From assembly GCF_009858335.1 (NCBI RefSeq), contig NZ_VMSE01000001.1, forward strand, positions 2,108,001 through 2,172,000: a DNA stretch of 64,000 nt, read 5' to 3'. Of the stretch, positions 37,813 to 48,258 are shown in pieces; the first letter of the stretch is position 1, and every line of letters starts with the position of its first letter. The DNA is from Methylovorus glucosotrophus. GTDB lineage: Bacteria > Pseudomonadota > Gammaproteobacteria > Burkholderiales > Methylophilaceae. A program made the translations under genes and the position numbers. Below the pieces are notes generated by a model. That model did no database searches, was not told the origin of the DNA, and worked only from the letters and a program-made list of their open reading frames with translations.

Positions 37813-40190
37813 TGATACACTCCTTCAGAATTATTGTTCTGGCCCATCTTGATAATGGTGGGCACATCCAGGATGAGCGCGACCGAGCCGTCGCCCATGA
37901 TGGTGGCACCTGAAATACCGGGCACTTTGCGGTAATTGGTTTCCAGACTCTTGATCACCACCTGTTGCTGGCCAACCAGGCCATCGACAAACAGGGCGGC
38001 TTTTTTGCCTTCGGCTTCAATGATCACCAGCACACCATCCACCGGGTTGGTGATCTGGGTAGGCTGATTAAACAGGGAATACAGCGGAATAATCGGCAGA
38101 TATTCGCCGCGCACATGCACCATGAAACCGGCACCGGTGACGGTCTTGATGTCCGTCGCTTGCGGCTGCATGGTTTCCACGATGAGATTGAGTGGCACCA
38201 CGTACATGTTGTCGCCCAGCGAAACCGACATGCCATCGAGAATCGCCAGCGTCAGCGGCAAGGAGATCGACATGGTAGTGCCGTAGCCCAGCGCCGAGCG
38301 GATATCAATCACGCCGCCCATGGCGCTCACATTACGCTTCACCACATCCATGCCAACGCCGCGACCGGATACATCGGTCACCTGCTCGGCCGTGGAAAAG
38401 CCCGGGGCAAAAATCAGCTGCCAGACATCGCTATCGGGCATGGTATCGCTCACGGGCAGGCCGCTCTGCTTGGCCTTGCTCAGAATGCGTTCACGGTTGA
38501 GGCCAGCGCCGTCGTCCGTTACTTCAATCACGATGTTGCCGCCGCGATTGGAAGCAGACAGGGACAAGCGGCCGGTTTCATTCTTGCCGGATTTATGACG
38601 TACGTCCGGCACTTCAATGCCATGGTCAATGCTGTTGCGCACCAGGTGGGTCAAAGGATCCACAATGCGTTCGATCAGGCCCTTGTCGAGCTCGGTGGCG
38701 GCACCACTGGTGACAAACTCCACTTTCTTGCCGAGACGTGTAGCCAGATCACGCACCATGCGGGGGAAGCGCGAGAACACATAGTCCATCGGCATCATGC
38801 GGATAGACATCACCGACTCTTGCAGATCACGCGTGTTGCGGGTGAGCTGGCCCAGGCTATTCAGCAGATCTTCATGGGTAACCGGGTCCAGCTTGCTGAT
38901 ACGTTCTTCCAGCATGGCCTGGGTAATCACCAGTTCGCCCACCAGGTTGATCAGCTGGTCGACCTTTTCTACGCCCACCCGAATCGAGGTGGTTTCGGCA
39001 GCGGCCGGTTTTTCGACTTCTTTTTTGGCGGCGGCGGGTTTTTTCTCGGCAACCGGGGCAGGTGCTGCTTCCACTGGCTTGGGAGCTTCCGCCTCGACGA
39101 CGGGTGCTGGCGCTGGTGGCGTGATCGGCTCAAAAAAGCCGAAGCCATCGCCTTCAATAAAGCCACTTGCCGCAGCTGCGACATCTGCCGCAGGTGCTTC
39201 AGCAGGGGCTGGCGCAGCCGCGGCTGGGGCATCCTTGATCACCAGCGTGTCGAGGTCCACCACAAACGAACAGATGGATTCGATGCTGTCTTTGCTATCT
39301 TCGGTGGTCAGGGCAAAGATGGTTTTACCACCCGCCTTGCTGATGCTGACGTCACCCAGCAATGCCAGCTCGGATTTCAGGTTTTCTGCATCCTTGTCGC
39401 TGAGCTCGGGCACTTCAATGTTGAAGCGGTGCTTGCCATCGGCAGGGGCAGCCGCCGCAGCCGCTGGCGCAGCAGCGCCAGACTGCAGGGTGATCTTGAT
39501 ATCTTCGGGTTCAACAATAAACGCGCAGATGGAGATGATGTCATCTTCACTGTCTTCGGTTTTCAGCGAGAAAGCCACATGCCCATTATCAAGGCGCTTG
39601 CTGCTGACTTCGCCGAGCAGACCCAGCTCGCCTTCAAGGTTGGCGGTGTCTTTTTCGCTCAAGGCTTTGACGTCGATATTGTAATGACGCATCTTGTCTG
39701 CGGGTGCAGCCGGGGCGGCAGCGGCGGGCTTGGGAGCCGCCGGGGCAGATGCCGCAGCCGGGGCGGCCGTTGCCGCCATTTCCGCAGCGGCCGATACCGG
39801 CTTGCCTTCGGACAAGGCTTTCAGCTTGCGTTTGACTTCTTCCTGCACATCGCGATCCACATCGGCACCGGAACGGTGGCCTTCCAGCTGCGAATTCAAC
39901 ACATCCTTGGCTTCGAGAAAGGTGTCCACATGCTCACCGGTCAACGCCATCTCGTTCTTGCGGATCTTGTCCAGCAGGTTTTCCAGAACGTGTGTGATTT
40001 CTGCCATGTCGGTCATGCCGAAAGTGGCGGCGCCGCCCTTGATGGAATGGGCAGCACGGAAAATGGCATTCAGGTCTTCCGAGTCGGGATTGTCCAGATC
40101 GAGGGCGAGCAACAGATGCTCCGCCTCGGCGAGCAATTCCTCGGCTTCATCAAAGAAAGCCTGATAAAACTGACTCATATCAATCGACAT
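37809..40190 (-). CDS. cheA: Chemotaxis histidine kinase CheA with two tandem repeat domains
   Basis: A 793-residue kinase. The HPt domain carries the phosphorylated His48 in [16 protein letters not shown]. In place of a normal P2 there are two about 70-residue repeats (residues 167-236 and 253-320) sharing FNI/YNIxV, LSxKDxxNLxxELxLLGxVS and TEDSxDxIxSIC, joined by Ala/Pro linkers. P3 dimerisation, the ATPase ([25 protein letters not shown]) and the CheW-like P5 domain ([14 protein letters not shown]...VVPLN) follow. It phosphorylates CheY and CheB. The repeats may be CheY/CheB docking modules (inference). Confidence 0.96.
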   Translation of the reverse strand: MSIDMSQFYQAFFDEAEELLAEAEHLLLALDLDNPDSEDLNAIFRAAHSIKGGAATFGMTDMAEITHVLENLLDKIRKNEMALTGEHVDTFLEAKDVLNSQLEGHRSGADVDRDVQEEVKRKLKALSEGKPVSAAAEMAATAAPAAASAPAAPKPAAAAPAAPADKMRHYNIDVKALSEKDTANLEGELGLLGEVSSKRLDNGHVAFSLKTEDSEDDIISICAFIVEPEDIKITLQSGAAAPAAAAAAPADGKHRFNIEVPELSDKDAENLKSELALLGDVSISKAGGKTIFALTTEDSKDSIESICSFVVDLDTLVIKDAPAAAAPAPAEAPAADVAAAASGFIEGDGFGFFEPITPPAPAPVVEAEAPKPVEAAPAPVAEKKPAAAKKEVEKPAAAETTSIRVGVEKVDQLINLVGELVITQAMLEERISKLDPVTHEDLLNSLGQLTRNTRDLQESVMSIRMMPMDYVFSRFPRMVRDLATRLGKKVEFVTSGAATELDKGLIERIVDPLTHLVRNSIDHGIEVPDVRHKSGKNETGRLSLSASNRGGNIVIEVTDDGAGLNRERILSKAKQSGLPVSDTMPDSDVWQLIFAPGFSTAEQVTDVSGRGVGMDVVKRNVSAMGGVIDIRSALGYGTTMSISLPLTLAILDGMSVSLGDNMYVVPLNLIVETMQPQATDIKTVTGAGFMVHVRGEYLPIIPLYSLFNQPTQITNPVDGVLVIIEAEGKKAALFVDGLVGQQQVVIKSLETNYRKVPGISGATIMGDGSVALILDVPTIIKMGQNNNSEGVYQ

Positions 40191-40263
40191 TTGCTGACTC
40201 CATTTTTGCTTGCCTGCATTGCATCATGCGGCGGGCGTATTCATTAGGTCGAAAAAAGAGGTA

Positions 40264-40629
40264 TTAACCGATTACTTTTTGTACAACATCAATCAAGCGC
40301 TTGGGATCAAACGGCTTGACCAGCCAGCCATTGGCACCGGCAGCGCGGCCTTTGGCCTTCATCTCGTCGCTGGATTCGGTGGTCAGCATCAGGATAGGCA
40401 CCTTCTGATAGCTGCTCATGCCACGCAGGGATTTGATCAGCGTCAGGCCATCCATATTGGGCATGTTCTGATCCGTCAGCACCAGGTCCACTACCTGGTC
40501 GCGCGCCTTGTTCAAGCCATCCTGGCCATCCACAGCTTGCACGACCTGATAGCCAGCCGCCGTCAGACTGAACGCCACCATCTGACGTAAAGATCCCGAA
40601 TCATCGACCGCTAAAATTGTTTTTGCCAT
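40264..40629 (-). CDS. CheY-like response regulator 2
   Basis: A 121-residue receiver: ILAVDDSGSLRQMV, LVLTDQNMPNMDG (phosphoacceptor Asp), LMLTTES and WLVKPFDP with the conserved Lys. An ATG two codons upstream (40635) is also possible. It is directly upstream of cheA and so is the likely primary CheA target or a phosphate sink beside the cheZ-linked CheY. Confidence 0.93.
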   Translation of the reverse strand: MAKTILAVDDSGSLRQMVAFSLTAAGYQVVQAVDGQDGLNKARDQVVDLVLTDQNMPNMDGLTLIKSLRGMSSYQKVPILMLTTESSDEMKAKGRAAGANGWLVKPFDPKRLIDVVQKVIG

Positions 40630-40701
40630 TTTCATACTCGCTTGTTGATTAAATTTCTACACATGAACTGCTCTATACCATGAATCTGCCGATCTCAATC
40701 C

Positions 40702-41250
40702 TCAGAACAACTCAATATCTCCACTTCCCATATGGTGCTGGTCCACGGCTTTGCGCAAACCGCCTGACAGCTCAACACTGCGGCTATTCAGGCTGCGATT
40801 CATTTCTTGCAGAAGCCGGGCGATTTCCTGGTGCTCCTGCTCGCTGTCCATGCTGTCGCCGTGCGTGGCGAGCGCGCTCAATAGCTCCTTGAGCCCGTTG
40901 ACGCGCTTGATGGTTCTGGCGATAAGTTGACTGGTTAAATCCTGGAATTGCAGCCCGGTAACGGCTGTATTGACTTCTTTGGCGATGTGCTCGCGATACT
41001 GGAGCAGCTTTTGCTGCTGCTGGTCTGGGAGTTTGGTTTGTTGCAGCAGGAGATCAAGCTCCTGCTGCTGGGCCGTGACGGCCTCGTGGACGGACATGAA
41101 ACAGGCGCCGAGTTTCTCTATCGCCTCACTCAGCAGGTAGGTGGTTTGCATCAGATCGGCCTCGACCTCAAGCAGGTGCTGTGTCCCATGGTCGGACACG
41201 CCCGCCAACAACTGTCTCAGCTCTTCTACTGGTATTGTCTCCGACTGCAT
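40702..41250 (-). CDS. CheZ-like chemotaxis protein, probable second phosphatase
   Basis: A 182-residue, almost entirely helical protein. The helix VTGLQFQDLTSQLIARTIKRV matches the catalytic helix of CheZ (QDFQDLTGQVIKK), keeping the FQDLT-Q pattern with its Gln. It lacks the CheZ C-terminal VDDLLDSLGF and instead ends GSGDIELF, resembling the CheD tail. It is placed between motB and the second cheY. I infer that it dephosphorylates that CheY, but this is not shown by motif alone. Confidence 0.72.
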   Translation of the reverse strand: MQSETIPVEELRQLLAGVSDHGTQHLLEVEADLMQTTYLLSEAIEKLGACFMSVHEAVTAQQQELDLLLQQTKLPDQQQQKLLQYREHIAKEVNTAVTGLQFQDLTSQLIARTIKRVNGLKELLSALATHGDSMDSEQEHQEIARLLQEMNRSLNSRSVELSGGLRKAVDQHHMGSGDIELF

Positions 41251-41313
41251 ATTCCCATCATCCTTCTTTTTTATTCGCCGTATTCAGTACCAGTACGGTC
41301 GTTATCTATGTCT

Positions 41314-42264
41314 TCATTGGCCAGTCGCCGCTTTCTGCACTTCAGTCGCTTTTTGGACTTCACTGGCGGCGTTATCCGACGGCACATTGACCGTCGCACC
41401 TTCATCCTTGACCGCGTCTTCCTCGGCCTTTTTGTTCATGATGATGATGCTGATCCGGCGGTTCACCGGGTTCAACGGGTTTTCCTTGTCAAACAAGGAA
41501 GCCGATGACAGCCCCACCACACGCAACAGCTTTGATTCATCCATTCCGCCCGCCACCAGCTCGCGGCGCGAGGCATTGGCCCGGTCAGAAGAAAGCTCCC
41601 AGTTGCTGTAACCTTTATCCCCGGTGGGGTAAGGCACAGCATCGGTATGTCCCGACAAGCTGATCTTGTTTGGCACATCGTTCAGCATGCTGCCTATCTC
41701 ATGCAAAATCTGCTTGGCGTAAGGCTGTAGCTCGGCTTTGGAAGAAGCAAACATAGGCCGGTTCTGCTCATCCACGATCTGGATGCGCAAGCCTTCCGAC
41801 GTAATATCAATCAGCAATTGCTTTTTGAACTTGCTCAAGGTGGCGCTGGCATCAATCGCTTCTTCAATCTTGAGTTTCAGTTCAGCCAGTTTTTCCTGTT
41901 CCGCCTTCTCCAGAGCAGTCTTCGCATCTTTTATATCGACCTCTTTTTGCTTTCCTTTAGGGCCATCGACAGGTTTTACCTGCGCCTGCTTTTTGGTGAG
42001 GTCCTTGCCGCCGCCTTTTAGCACCGAATCGCTGGCTGCAACCGAGGGCCCGCCTTGCAGCGCAACCTTGAGCGGCATTTTGAAATACTCGGAAATTCCC
42101 TCCAGCGTGGCCTTGGAGGTAGACCCCAACAGCCACATCAGCAGGAAGAACGCCATCATGGCGGTGACGAAGTCGGCGTAGGCAATCTTCCATGCCCCGC
42201 CATGGTGACCACCGGCCACCTTTTTAATGCGTTTGACAATTATCGGCTTGGTATCTTCTGCCAC
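41314..42264 (-). CDS. motB: Flagellar motor stator protein MotB
   Basis: A 316-residue stator subunit. One membrane helix (YADFVTAMMAFFLLMWLLG) contains the proton-binding Asp31. A long charged linker precedes the OmpA-like peptidoglycan-binding domain (ISLSGHTDAVPYPTGDKGYSNWELSSDRANASRREL). The last 40 residues are a charged tail. It lies 24 bp after motA. Confidence 0.96.
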   Translation of the reverse strand: MAEDTKPIIVKRIKKVAGGHHGGAWKIAYADFVTAMMAFFLLMWLLGSTSKATLEGISEYFKMPLKVALQGGPSVAASDSVLKGGGKDLTKKQAQVKPVDGPKGKQKEVDIKDAKTALEKAEQEKLAELKLKIEEAIDASATLSKFKKQLLIDITSEGLRIQIVDEQNRPMFASSKAELQPYAKQILHEIGSMLNDVPNKISLSGHTDAVPYPTGDKGYSNWELSSDRANASRRELVAGGMDESKLLRVVGLSSASLFDKENPLNPVNRRISIIIMNKKAEEDAVKDEGATVNVPSDNAASEVQKATEVQKAATGQ

Positions 42265-42288
42265 GACAGACTCCGCTACGCTATGGGC

Positions 42289-43149
42289 TTATTTGGACTT
42301 GGCTTGCTTGACGTGCTCTTCGAGCTCGGTAAAGCCAGGGCGTTCGGTGGAGTACAGTACCTTGCGGCCAAACTCGACAGCAATCGCCGGGGCGTAGCCG
42401 TTGAGGCTGGCCAGCAGCGTAGCCTTCACGGTCTGGTACATCTTGGTGGACTCATCCAGCTTTTGTTCCAGCAGGCTGGAAAGCGGGCCGATGAAACCAT
42501 AGGCAAGCAGAATACCGAGGAAGGTACCCACCAGCGCGTGGGCAATCAGAATGCCCAGTTCGGCAGGTGGCAAGGCCACGTTTTCCATGGTGTGCACCAC
42601 GCCCATCACCGCGGCCACAATACCAAAAGCAGGCAGGCCATCGCCCAGGCGGGCGATACAGTGCACCGGCACATGCCCTTCCTGGTGGTGGGTTTCGATT
42701 TCGTTATCCATGAGATTTTCCACCTGGAAGGCATCCATGTTGCCGGAAATCATCAAGCGCAGATAATCGGTGATGAATTCCATAAGGTGGTGATCTGCCT
42801 GCAAGGCAGGGTATTTGCTGAAGAGGGGGCTGCTCTCGGGATTTTCAACGTCGTTTTCAATCGACATCATGCCGTCTTTGCGGATCTTGCTGAGAATTTC
42901 GAACAGCAAGGCCAGCAAATCCATGTACAGCGCTTTGGTGAATTTGGAACCTTTGAATAGTGTTGGCAGCGCGCCCAGCGTTGCTTTCAACGCCTTGCCG
43001 TTATTGCCGACAATAAACGCCCCGATGGCACCACCAAAAATCATCAATACTTCAAGGGGTTGCCACAAGGCCCCCAAATGCCCCCCTGCCAGCGCGTATC
43101 CCCCGAACACGGCCGCCAGGACCACAACATACCCTACGATTACTAGCAC
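42289..43149 (-). CDS. motA: Flagellar motor stator protein MotA
   Basis: A 286-residue protein with four membrane helices (about 3-20, 30-50, 165-190, 200-225) and the large cytoplasmic loop carrying charged residues that contact FliG. LPAFGIVAAVMGVVHTM and ILIAHALVGTFLGILLAYGFIGPL are typical of proton-type MotA. It is the first gene of the minus-strand motility cluster. Confidence 0.96.
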   Translation of the reverse strand: MLVIVGYVVVLAAVFGGYALAGGHLGALWQPLEVLMIFGGAIGAFIVGNNGKALKATLGALPTLFKGSKFTKALYMDLLALLFEILSKIRKDGMMSIENDVENPESSPLFSKYPALQADHHLMEFITDYLRLMISGNMDAFQVENLMDNEIETHHQEGHVPVHCIARLGDGLPAFGIVAAVMGVVHTMENVALPPAELGILIAHALVGTFLGILLAYGFIGPLSSLLEQKLDESTKMYQTVKATLLASLNGYAPAIAVEFGRKVLYSTERPGFTELEEHVKQAKSK

Positions 43150-43753
43150 TTTTAAACCCCCCGATTAAAAAACAGCGTCTATCGCCTGTGATGCATGCCA
43201 CATATTAAGCCATTCCCCTAAGCTTAGCAGGGTATTGTTATCCGCCAAACGTCGATCAGCCTGTGTTTTCCATTTTATATTGCCAATCCTGTCATTCGCC
43301 AAATGCACAGGCGGATGCGGCACGATTTCAGGCTCAACATGCATTATGTCGGCATAAGTTTCGATTAATTAAGGCACGAGCGCCATGACGCAGCACATAT
43401 TGCCATCGACCATGGTCGCAAATCATACCGACCAATCCCTCTAATCCGCCACCCAGGCCTGAAATTCTGGCCATTATTCATGGAGGACCGATGCAGCCAG
43501 ACATGACTATCCAGGTATAGAGTCTTGATTCTCTGGATGTTTATCCTCCTCGCAAACCTCAGATATTTGTTCTTGCCGCACATAGGCGAATTATGCGAAG
43601 GCCTCCCACCATAACAACATGCCGGGCCCACATGCCATATCCGGTATTGCGTACGATGTTAAGCACATGAGATAATGATAACTATTCTCATATAAACCCT
43701 ATGACTGGAACCTTCATGCTGCTGGTCCCCGCCGCGCAGCATGACGCCCTCTT
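43150..43753. other. 604-bp gap between motA and the first Fec module
   Basis: No gene with supportable features; an 88-codon minus-strand frame has no family resemblance. It must contain the divergent promoters of motA and fecI1. No clear sigma-28 match was found for motA. The only convincing site is the Fur box at 43671-43689. Confidence 0.45.
43671..43689 (+). promoter_or_regulatory. Fur box of Fec module 1
   Basis: GATAATGATAACTATTCTC matches 16 of 19 positions of the consensus GATAATGATAATCATTATC and lies about 65 bp before the sigma-factor gene. Confidence 0.8.
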
Positions 43754-44260
43754 GTGAGCATGCCTGACAATTCAATTTCCCCTACGGTTGAAAGCCTGTA
43801 CAGCGACCACCATGGTTGGCTGTATGGCTGGCTCAGGCGCAAGCTGGGAGATTCGTTCGCCGCTGCAGATCTTGCGCAGGATACGTTCGTCAGTATCCTC
43901 ACCGCAAGCTCTGCCAGCCAGATTCAGGAGCCAAGGCCATTTCTCGCCACTATTGCGCGCCGCTTGATCGCCAACCGCTATCGCCGTCAGCTGCTCGAAA
44001 ATGCCTACCTTGACATGCTGGCCACTTTGCCAGAAGCGCTGATGCCATCGCCCGAGGCACAATACCTGGCATTAGAGGCTTTGCGTCAGCTCGACCAGGC
44101 GCTTAACGGCTTGCCACCGCGGGTGAAAGAAGCCTTTTTGCTTGCGCACTTTGAAGAGCTGAGTTACCTGGAGATCGCAACGCGGCTGAAGGTGTCCATC
44201 AGCTCGGTCAAGCAATACCTTACGCGTGCCAACCGGCATTGTCTGTTCGCGCTGGCCTGA
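43754..44260 (+). CDS. ECF sigma factor, FecI family (module 1)
   Basis: A 168-residue iron-starvation sigma factor. Region 2 is VESLYSDHHGWLYGWLRRKLGDSFAAADLAQDTFVSIL; region 4 is LNGLPPRVKEAFLLAHFEELSYLEIATRLKVSISSVKQYLTRA. The start is GTG 43754 or ATG 43760; the GTG matches the MS- starts of the two sister sigmas. Held by its FecR partner, it is freed when the cognate receptor is loaded and then transcribes the receptor gene. It overlaps fecR1 by one base. Confidence 0.93.
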   Translation: MSMPDNSISPTVESLYSDHHGWLYGWLRRKLGDSFAAADLAQDTFVSILTASSASQIQEPRPFLATIARRLIANRYRRQLLENAYLDMLATLPEALMPSPEAQYLALEALRQLDQALNGLPPRVKEAFLLAHFEELSYLEIATRLKVSISSVKQYLTRANRHCLFALA

Positions 44261-45306
44261 TGCAGCAAAGTACACGCAACAAGGCAATGCCTGATGCCTC
44301 CATCGCATCATCCGCCGGGCATGTGCAAGCCTTCGCCGGGGGCATTGCTGTCAGCGAAGCGGTGGCAAATCAGGCGGCAGAGTGGCTGACCCTGCTCATG
44401 TCAGGCGAGGCCAGCGAAGATGATCGCCAGCGCTGGCAGCAATGGCGGATGGAACATGCAGACCACGAACGCGCCTGGCAGCATATCGAGACCATTATTG
44501 GCCGGCTAAAAATCATGGAGCCGCATGCTGCTTACAAGACACTTTCGCCTTACACCAGGCGGGAAGGCCTGCACTCCCAGGATCGACGCAAAGCTATCGT
44601 CATGCTGCTGTGGGCGGGGGCAGCAGGCGCCTCTGGCCTGCTGGCCAGCCGCACACCGGCTTGGCAGCAAATGGTCGCTGATTACCACAGCGATACCGGC
44701 ACGCAACGCACGATCACGCTGGACGATGGCACTGTCATCACTCTCAATACCGCCAGCGCCATCAATGTACATTTCAGCCATCAGCAAAGGCTGGTTCGCC
44801 TGGTGGCAGGTGAGGTGCTGATCACCACTGGTCACGCCATCTCCGATGCGCGCCCTTTCGTGGTTGAAACAACAGAAGGCCGTATCCGTGCATTGGGCAC
44901 ACGTTTTGCGGTGCGACAGCAGCCGGATGGGAGCAGCAGGGTCGCCGTCCTCGAAAGCGCCGTTGAAATCACACTCGAGCAGGCGCCTTCGCATCGACTA
45001 TCGGCAGGACAGAGCGCAATCTTCACCCGCGACAGCCTCACCATCAACAGCCTGCGAGACAGCGATACCGCCTGGACCAAAGGACAAATCATTGCCGACC
45101 AGATGCGGCTGGGGGATTTTGCCACCGAACTGTCCCGCTATCGGCCAGGCTTGATACGCTGCAATCCGGCCGTTGCCGACCTGCGTTTCTCCGGCGTGTT
45201 CCCGCTGGAAGACACTGACCGTATCCTCGCTACACTACCAAGCGTTCTACCCGTCAGAATTCTGCTGCGAACGCGCTACTGGGTCACAATCGACACAGTC
45301 TCCTGA
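44260..45306 (+). CDS. FecR-type transmembrane anti-sigma regulator (module 1)
   Basis: A 348-residue protein: an N-terminal sigma-binding domain (AAEWLTLLMSGEASEDDRQRWQQWRMEHADHERAWQHIE), one membrane helix (about residues 108-125), and a periplasmic FecR domain (RTITLDDGTVITLNTASAINVHF...RPFVVETTEGRIRALGTRFAVR) ending in a short STN-like segment (LRFSGVFPLEDTDRILATL). It passes the signal from the receptor to the sigma factor. The TGATG junction shows translational coupling. Confidence 0.93.
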   Translation: MQQSTRNKAMPDASIASSAGHVQAFAGGIAVSEAVANQAAEWLTLLMSGEASEDDRQRWQQWRMEHADHERAWQHIETIIGRLKIMEPHAAYKTLSPYTRREGLHSQDRRKAIVMLLWAGAAGASGLLASRTPAWQQMVADYHSDTGTQRTITLDDGTVITLNTASAINVHFSHQQRLVRLVAGEVLITTGHAISDARPFVVETTEGRIRALGTRFAVRQQPDGSSRVAVLESAVEITLEQAPSHRLSAGQSAIFTRDSLTINSLRDSDTAWTKGQIIADQMRLGDFATELSRYRPGLIRCNPAVADLRFSGVFPLEDTDRILATLPSVLPVRILLRTRYWVTIDTVS

Positions 45307-45518
45307 ATTCCCAGCACTGTTTGCGATAAAAGATCAGGGAATCCGGCTTGCGTTCAGGACGCGCCATCCAGCATCGTTCCCCATAGGCACAAACCCATGC
45401 AACACATGCCATAAAAACTATGTTGAGATTTTTTTGCTTTTGGCCTGCCCGATTTTGAATCTCATGCCACCTACCCAGTAAGGACTTCATTTCAATATCA
45501 ACATCTGGGGAAACCATC

Positions 45519-48068
45519 ATGACAAACAGCGGCCTTGGCGCCCGCCCTCACAGCCTGCATATACGCAGACACCTCCATCCATCAGCACATTCACCAGGCC
45601 TGCGTCCTTTGGTCCATGCCGTCTCGCTGGCAATTTGTGGAGCGCTGCTCTCCACAACAGGCTCGGCAAGAGCAGAGGCCATCGCCAGCCCATCCATGCA
45701 AACAAGCGCCACATACACTTTCAATATCCCGGCGGGCCCGCTGGCGCCGGCGCTGCGCAGCTTCGCCAGCACAGCCAATGTGCTGCTGACCTTCACCGCA
45801 GAGCAGACCGATGGAAAAATCACGGAAGGAATCAAAGGGCCGCATACCGCTTCATCCGCGCTAAATGCATTGCTGGCTGGTACTGGTTTGCAGGCCCTAA
45901 CACTGGAGAATGGAAGCTATTTGCTCAGGCCTGCGCCTGCTGTCCAGCCACCGAAGACTAAAGAGAGTATCGCGACACTGCCCGAAGTCAGCGTGGTCGC
46001 CAGTTCTGATCGCGAGTCGCAGGCGGTGAGCGAAGGAACCGGATCCTATGCGGCGCGTGCCGTCAGCATAGGCAAAGGCGAGCAATCCCTGCGCGATATT
46101 CCTCAATCCGTCTCGGTCATGACGCGCCAGCGCATGGACGACCAAAACTTGACCTCACTGGACAGCGCACTTAGCCAGGTGACAGGGGTAACCAAGGAGT
46201 TCCGTAATTACGGCCATACTGTTTATTACTCACGCGGTTTTGCCCTGGATAACTTCATGACCGATGGTGTCCCCATGGGCTATTACGGCGGCATAGGCAT
46301 TGCCCCTGACACCGCGATCTTTGATCGTATCGAAGTGCTACGAGGAGCCCCCGGCTTGCTAATCGGCAATGGCGACCCCGGTGGCACGGTCAACATGGTA
46401 CGCAAACGGCCATTGGCCGAAAAACAGATGCAAATTACTGCTCGCGCTGGCAGCTGGGATTACTACCGCCTGGATGGCGACATCACCGGCCCGCTAAACG
46501 ATGCAGGCACCCTGCGCGGCCGCCTGCTCGCGGGCTACGAAGATAGGCATTATTTTTACGATGAAGCGCAAACCAAGCTGCCCTTGCTCTATGGCATGCT
46601 GGAAGCCGACTTGGGCGAAAAGACTGTGGCTGCCGTAGGTGCGCGCTATCAGCATTATTCACAGCAAGGCGGACGCTGGGCGTATGGATTGCCCATATCA
46701 AGCGATGGCAGTGATTTGGGCTTATCCCGCTCTACCTCTTACGGCCCTGGCTGGACCTATTTCAAGAGCACGGTGAGAGAGGTTTTTGGGGATATCACGC
46801 ACCATATCAATGATGACTGGTCAGTCAAATTAACTGGGACCGCTCAGCTAAGCGAACGGCAAGATGCTGCCATATACAACGAAAATCTTCCGCTAGACCC
46901 CAACAACCTGCAAAATTTTTATCTGCGGGGAGCCGATTTCGAAGACAACCAGTACCGCACCCGAGGAGCAGATGCCCAATTGCACGGCAAATTTGGCGCA
47001 TGGGGCCAAGAGCACCAGCTATTTCTGGGGGCTAACTGGCAGAAAGAAGAAACATTGTCTTACAAGGGCAGCAGGGTGACATATTCGTCTCCCATATTGA
47101 TAGATCCACGTTCTCCTGATTTATCAGCATTAGCTCGCCTGTACAGTGGACCCTACGGTACGCCAATCAGCGGCGAAACAACCACGCAAGGCTTTTATGG
47201 CAACCTGAAACTACAAGTATCAGCTCCGCTGAAAGTGATCTTAGGCGGACGTGTCAGCTGGTATGAAAATAGCCTGTTAGGCATTACGCAATCCAAAGAA
47301 ACACACCAGGTAACGCCCTATGTCGCCGCTATCCTGCGCCTCAATAATGAATGGTCCGCCTATGGTAGCTATACGGATGTATTCCGTCCTCAGAGCAACT
47401 CCTATACTGCCAGTGGCACCCCACTCAACCCAGCACTCGGCAGCAATTATGAGGCAGGAATCAAGGGGGAATTTGCCGGTGGCAAATTGAATACATCCTT
47501 TGCGCTATTCCGGATCAATATGGATGATTTAGCCCAGACCGACCCAAGGAATCCGACAAGCTGTCCGGGAACGCCTGCGCAAGGAGGTTGCTCTATCAAC
47601 GGTGGCAAGCTGAAAAGTGAAGGCTTTGATGCCGAGATAAATGGTGAAATTCTGCCAAGACTGCAGGTGTTCGCTGGCTACACCTACAATACTGCCAAAT
47701 ATGTACGCGATCGCGATGCCACAGGCAACCCAACCGCAAATGAGGGCGGCGCTTACCAAAGCAGTTTCATCCCGCGCCAGCTCTTGCGCAGCTGGATGAC
47801 TTACCAGCTGCCAGGTGCATGGGAGAAATTCACCGTCGGCGGCGGGGTTAATCTGCAAAGCGAAATTTATACTCAAGACGGAACGGTACGTTACACGCAG
47901 GAAGGTTATGCCGTATGGAATGCCAGTGCCAGCTATCGCGTTGACAAGCACTGGACCGCTACCATAAATATCAACAACGTGTTCGACAAGCACTATTACA
48001 CGGTGGCAGGTAACTACTGGTATGGTGAACCCCAGAGCATGATGCTGACACTGCGCGGCACTTTCTAA
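45519..48068 (+). CDS. TonB-dependent siderophore receptor with signalling domain (module 1)
   Basis: An 849-residue receptor. The long N-terminus carries a signal peptide (core SLAICGALLSTTGSARA). The STN signalling domain follows (YTFNIPAGPLAPALRSFASTANVLLTFTAEQTDGKITEGIKG), then the plug (LRDIPQSVSVMTRQRMDDQNLTSLDSAL, FDRIEVLRGAPGLLIGNGDPGGTVNMVRKRP) and the barrel, ending MMLTLRGTF. The plug resembles hydroxamate/pyoverdine-type (FpvA/FoxA/FhuE) receptors; the ligand is not known. A 212-bp gap before it should hold the ECF promoter. The barrel is more AT-rich than its neighbours. Confidence 0.94.
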   Translation: MTNSGLGARPHSLHIRRHLHPSAHSPGLRPLVHAVSLAICGALLSTTGSARAEAIASPSMQTSATYTFNIPAGPLAPALRSFASTANVLLTFTAEQTDGKITEGIKGPHTASSALNALLAGTGLQALTLENGSYLLRPAPAVQPPKTKESIATLPEVSVVASSDRESQAVSEGTGSYAARAVSIGKGEQSLRDIPQSVSVMTRQRMDDQNLTSLDSALSQVTGVTKEFRNYGHTVYYSRGFALDNFMTDGVPMGYYGGIGIAPDTAIFDRIEVLRGAPGLLIGNGDPGGTVNMVRKRPLAEKQMQITARAGSWDYYRLDGDITGPLNDAGTLRGRLLAGYEDRHYFYDEAQTKLPLLYGMLEADLGEKTVAAVGARYQHYSQQGGRWAYGLPISSDGSDLGLSRSTSYGPGWTYFKSTVREVFGDITHHINDDWSVKLTGTAQLSERQDAAIYNENLPLDPNNLQNFYLRGADFEDNQYRTRGADAQLHGKFGAWGQEHQLFLGANWQKEETLSYKGSRVTYSSPILIDPRSPDLSALARLYSGPYGTPISGETTTQGFYGNLKLQVSAPLKVILGGRVSWYENSLLGITQSKETHQVTPYVAAILRLNNEWSAYGSYTDVFRPQSNSYTASGTPLNPALGSNYEAGIKGEFAGGKLNTSFALFRINMDDLAQTDPRNPTSCPGTPAQGGCSINGGKLKSEGFDAEINGEILPRLQVFAGYTYNTAKYVRDRDATGNPTANEGGAYQSSFIPRQLLRSWMTYQLPGAWEKFTVGGGVNLQSEIYTQDGTVRYTQEGYAVWNASASYRVDKHWTATININNVFDKHYYTVAGNYWYGEPQSMMLTLRGTF

Positions 48069-48258
48069 TATCCCTCTTGAGAGCTATTCAACTGCAACTC
48101 AAATCATTGGCGTTGATTTAAGCCATGGTTTGGGTTGCTGTTGATGGCTTGCCACTTCAACATCGCATCACAGGCTGTCATCCCGCATGCGCATATCCGG
48201 GAATCTGTTTGGCCTGCAAGTCAGCGCGAACAGATTGCCTAATCTGCACCCCACACCC

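Noticed and set aside
37965-40247. 760-codon frame opposite cheA, and similar long frames opposite glyA, the receptors, the TonB receptors and gspF
   Set aside because: They mirror real genes in high-GC third-position context, have His/Gln-rich composition, no family resemblance and no ribosome-binding sites.
43365-43631. 88-codon minus-strand frame in the motA-fecI1 gap
   Set aside because: It is Arg/Cys/Trp-rich, with no ribosome-binding site, signal or family pattern.
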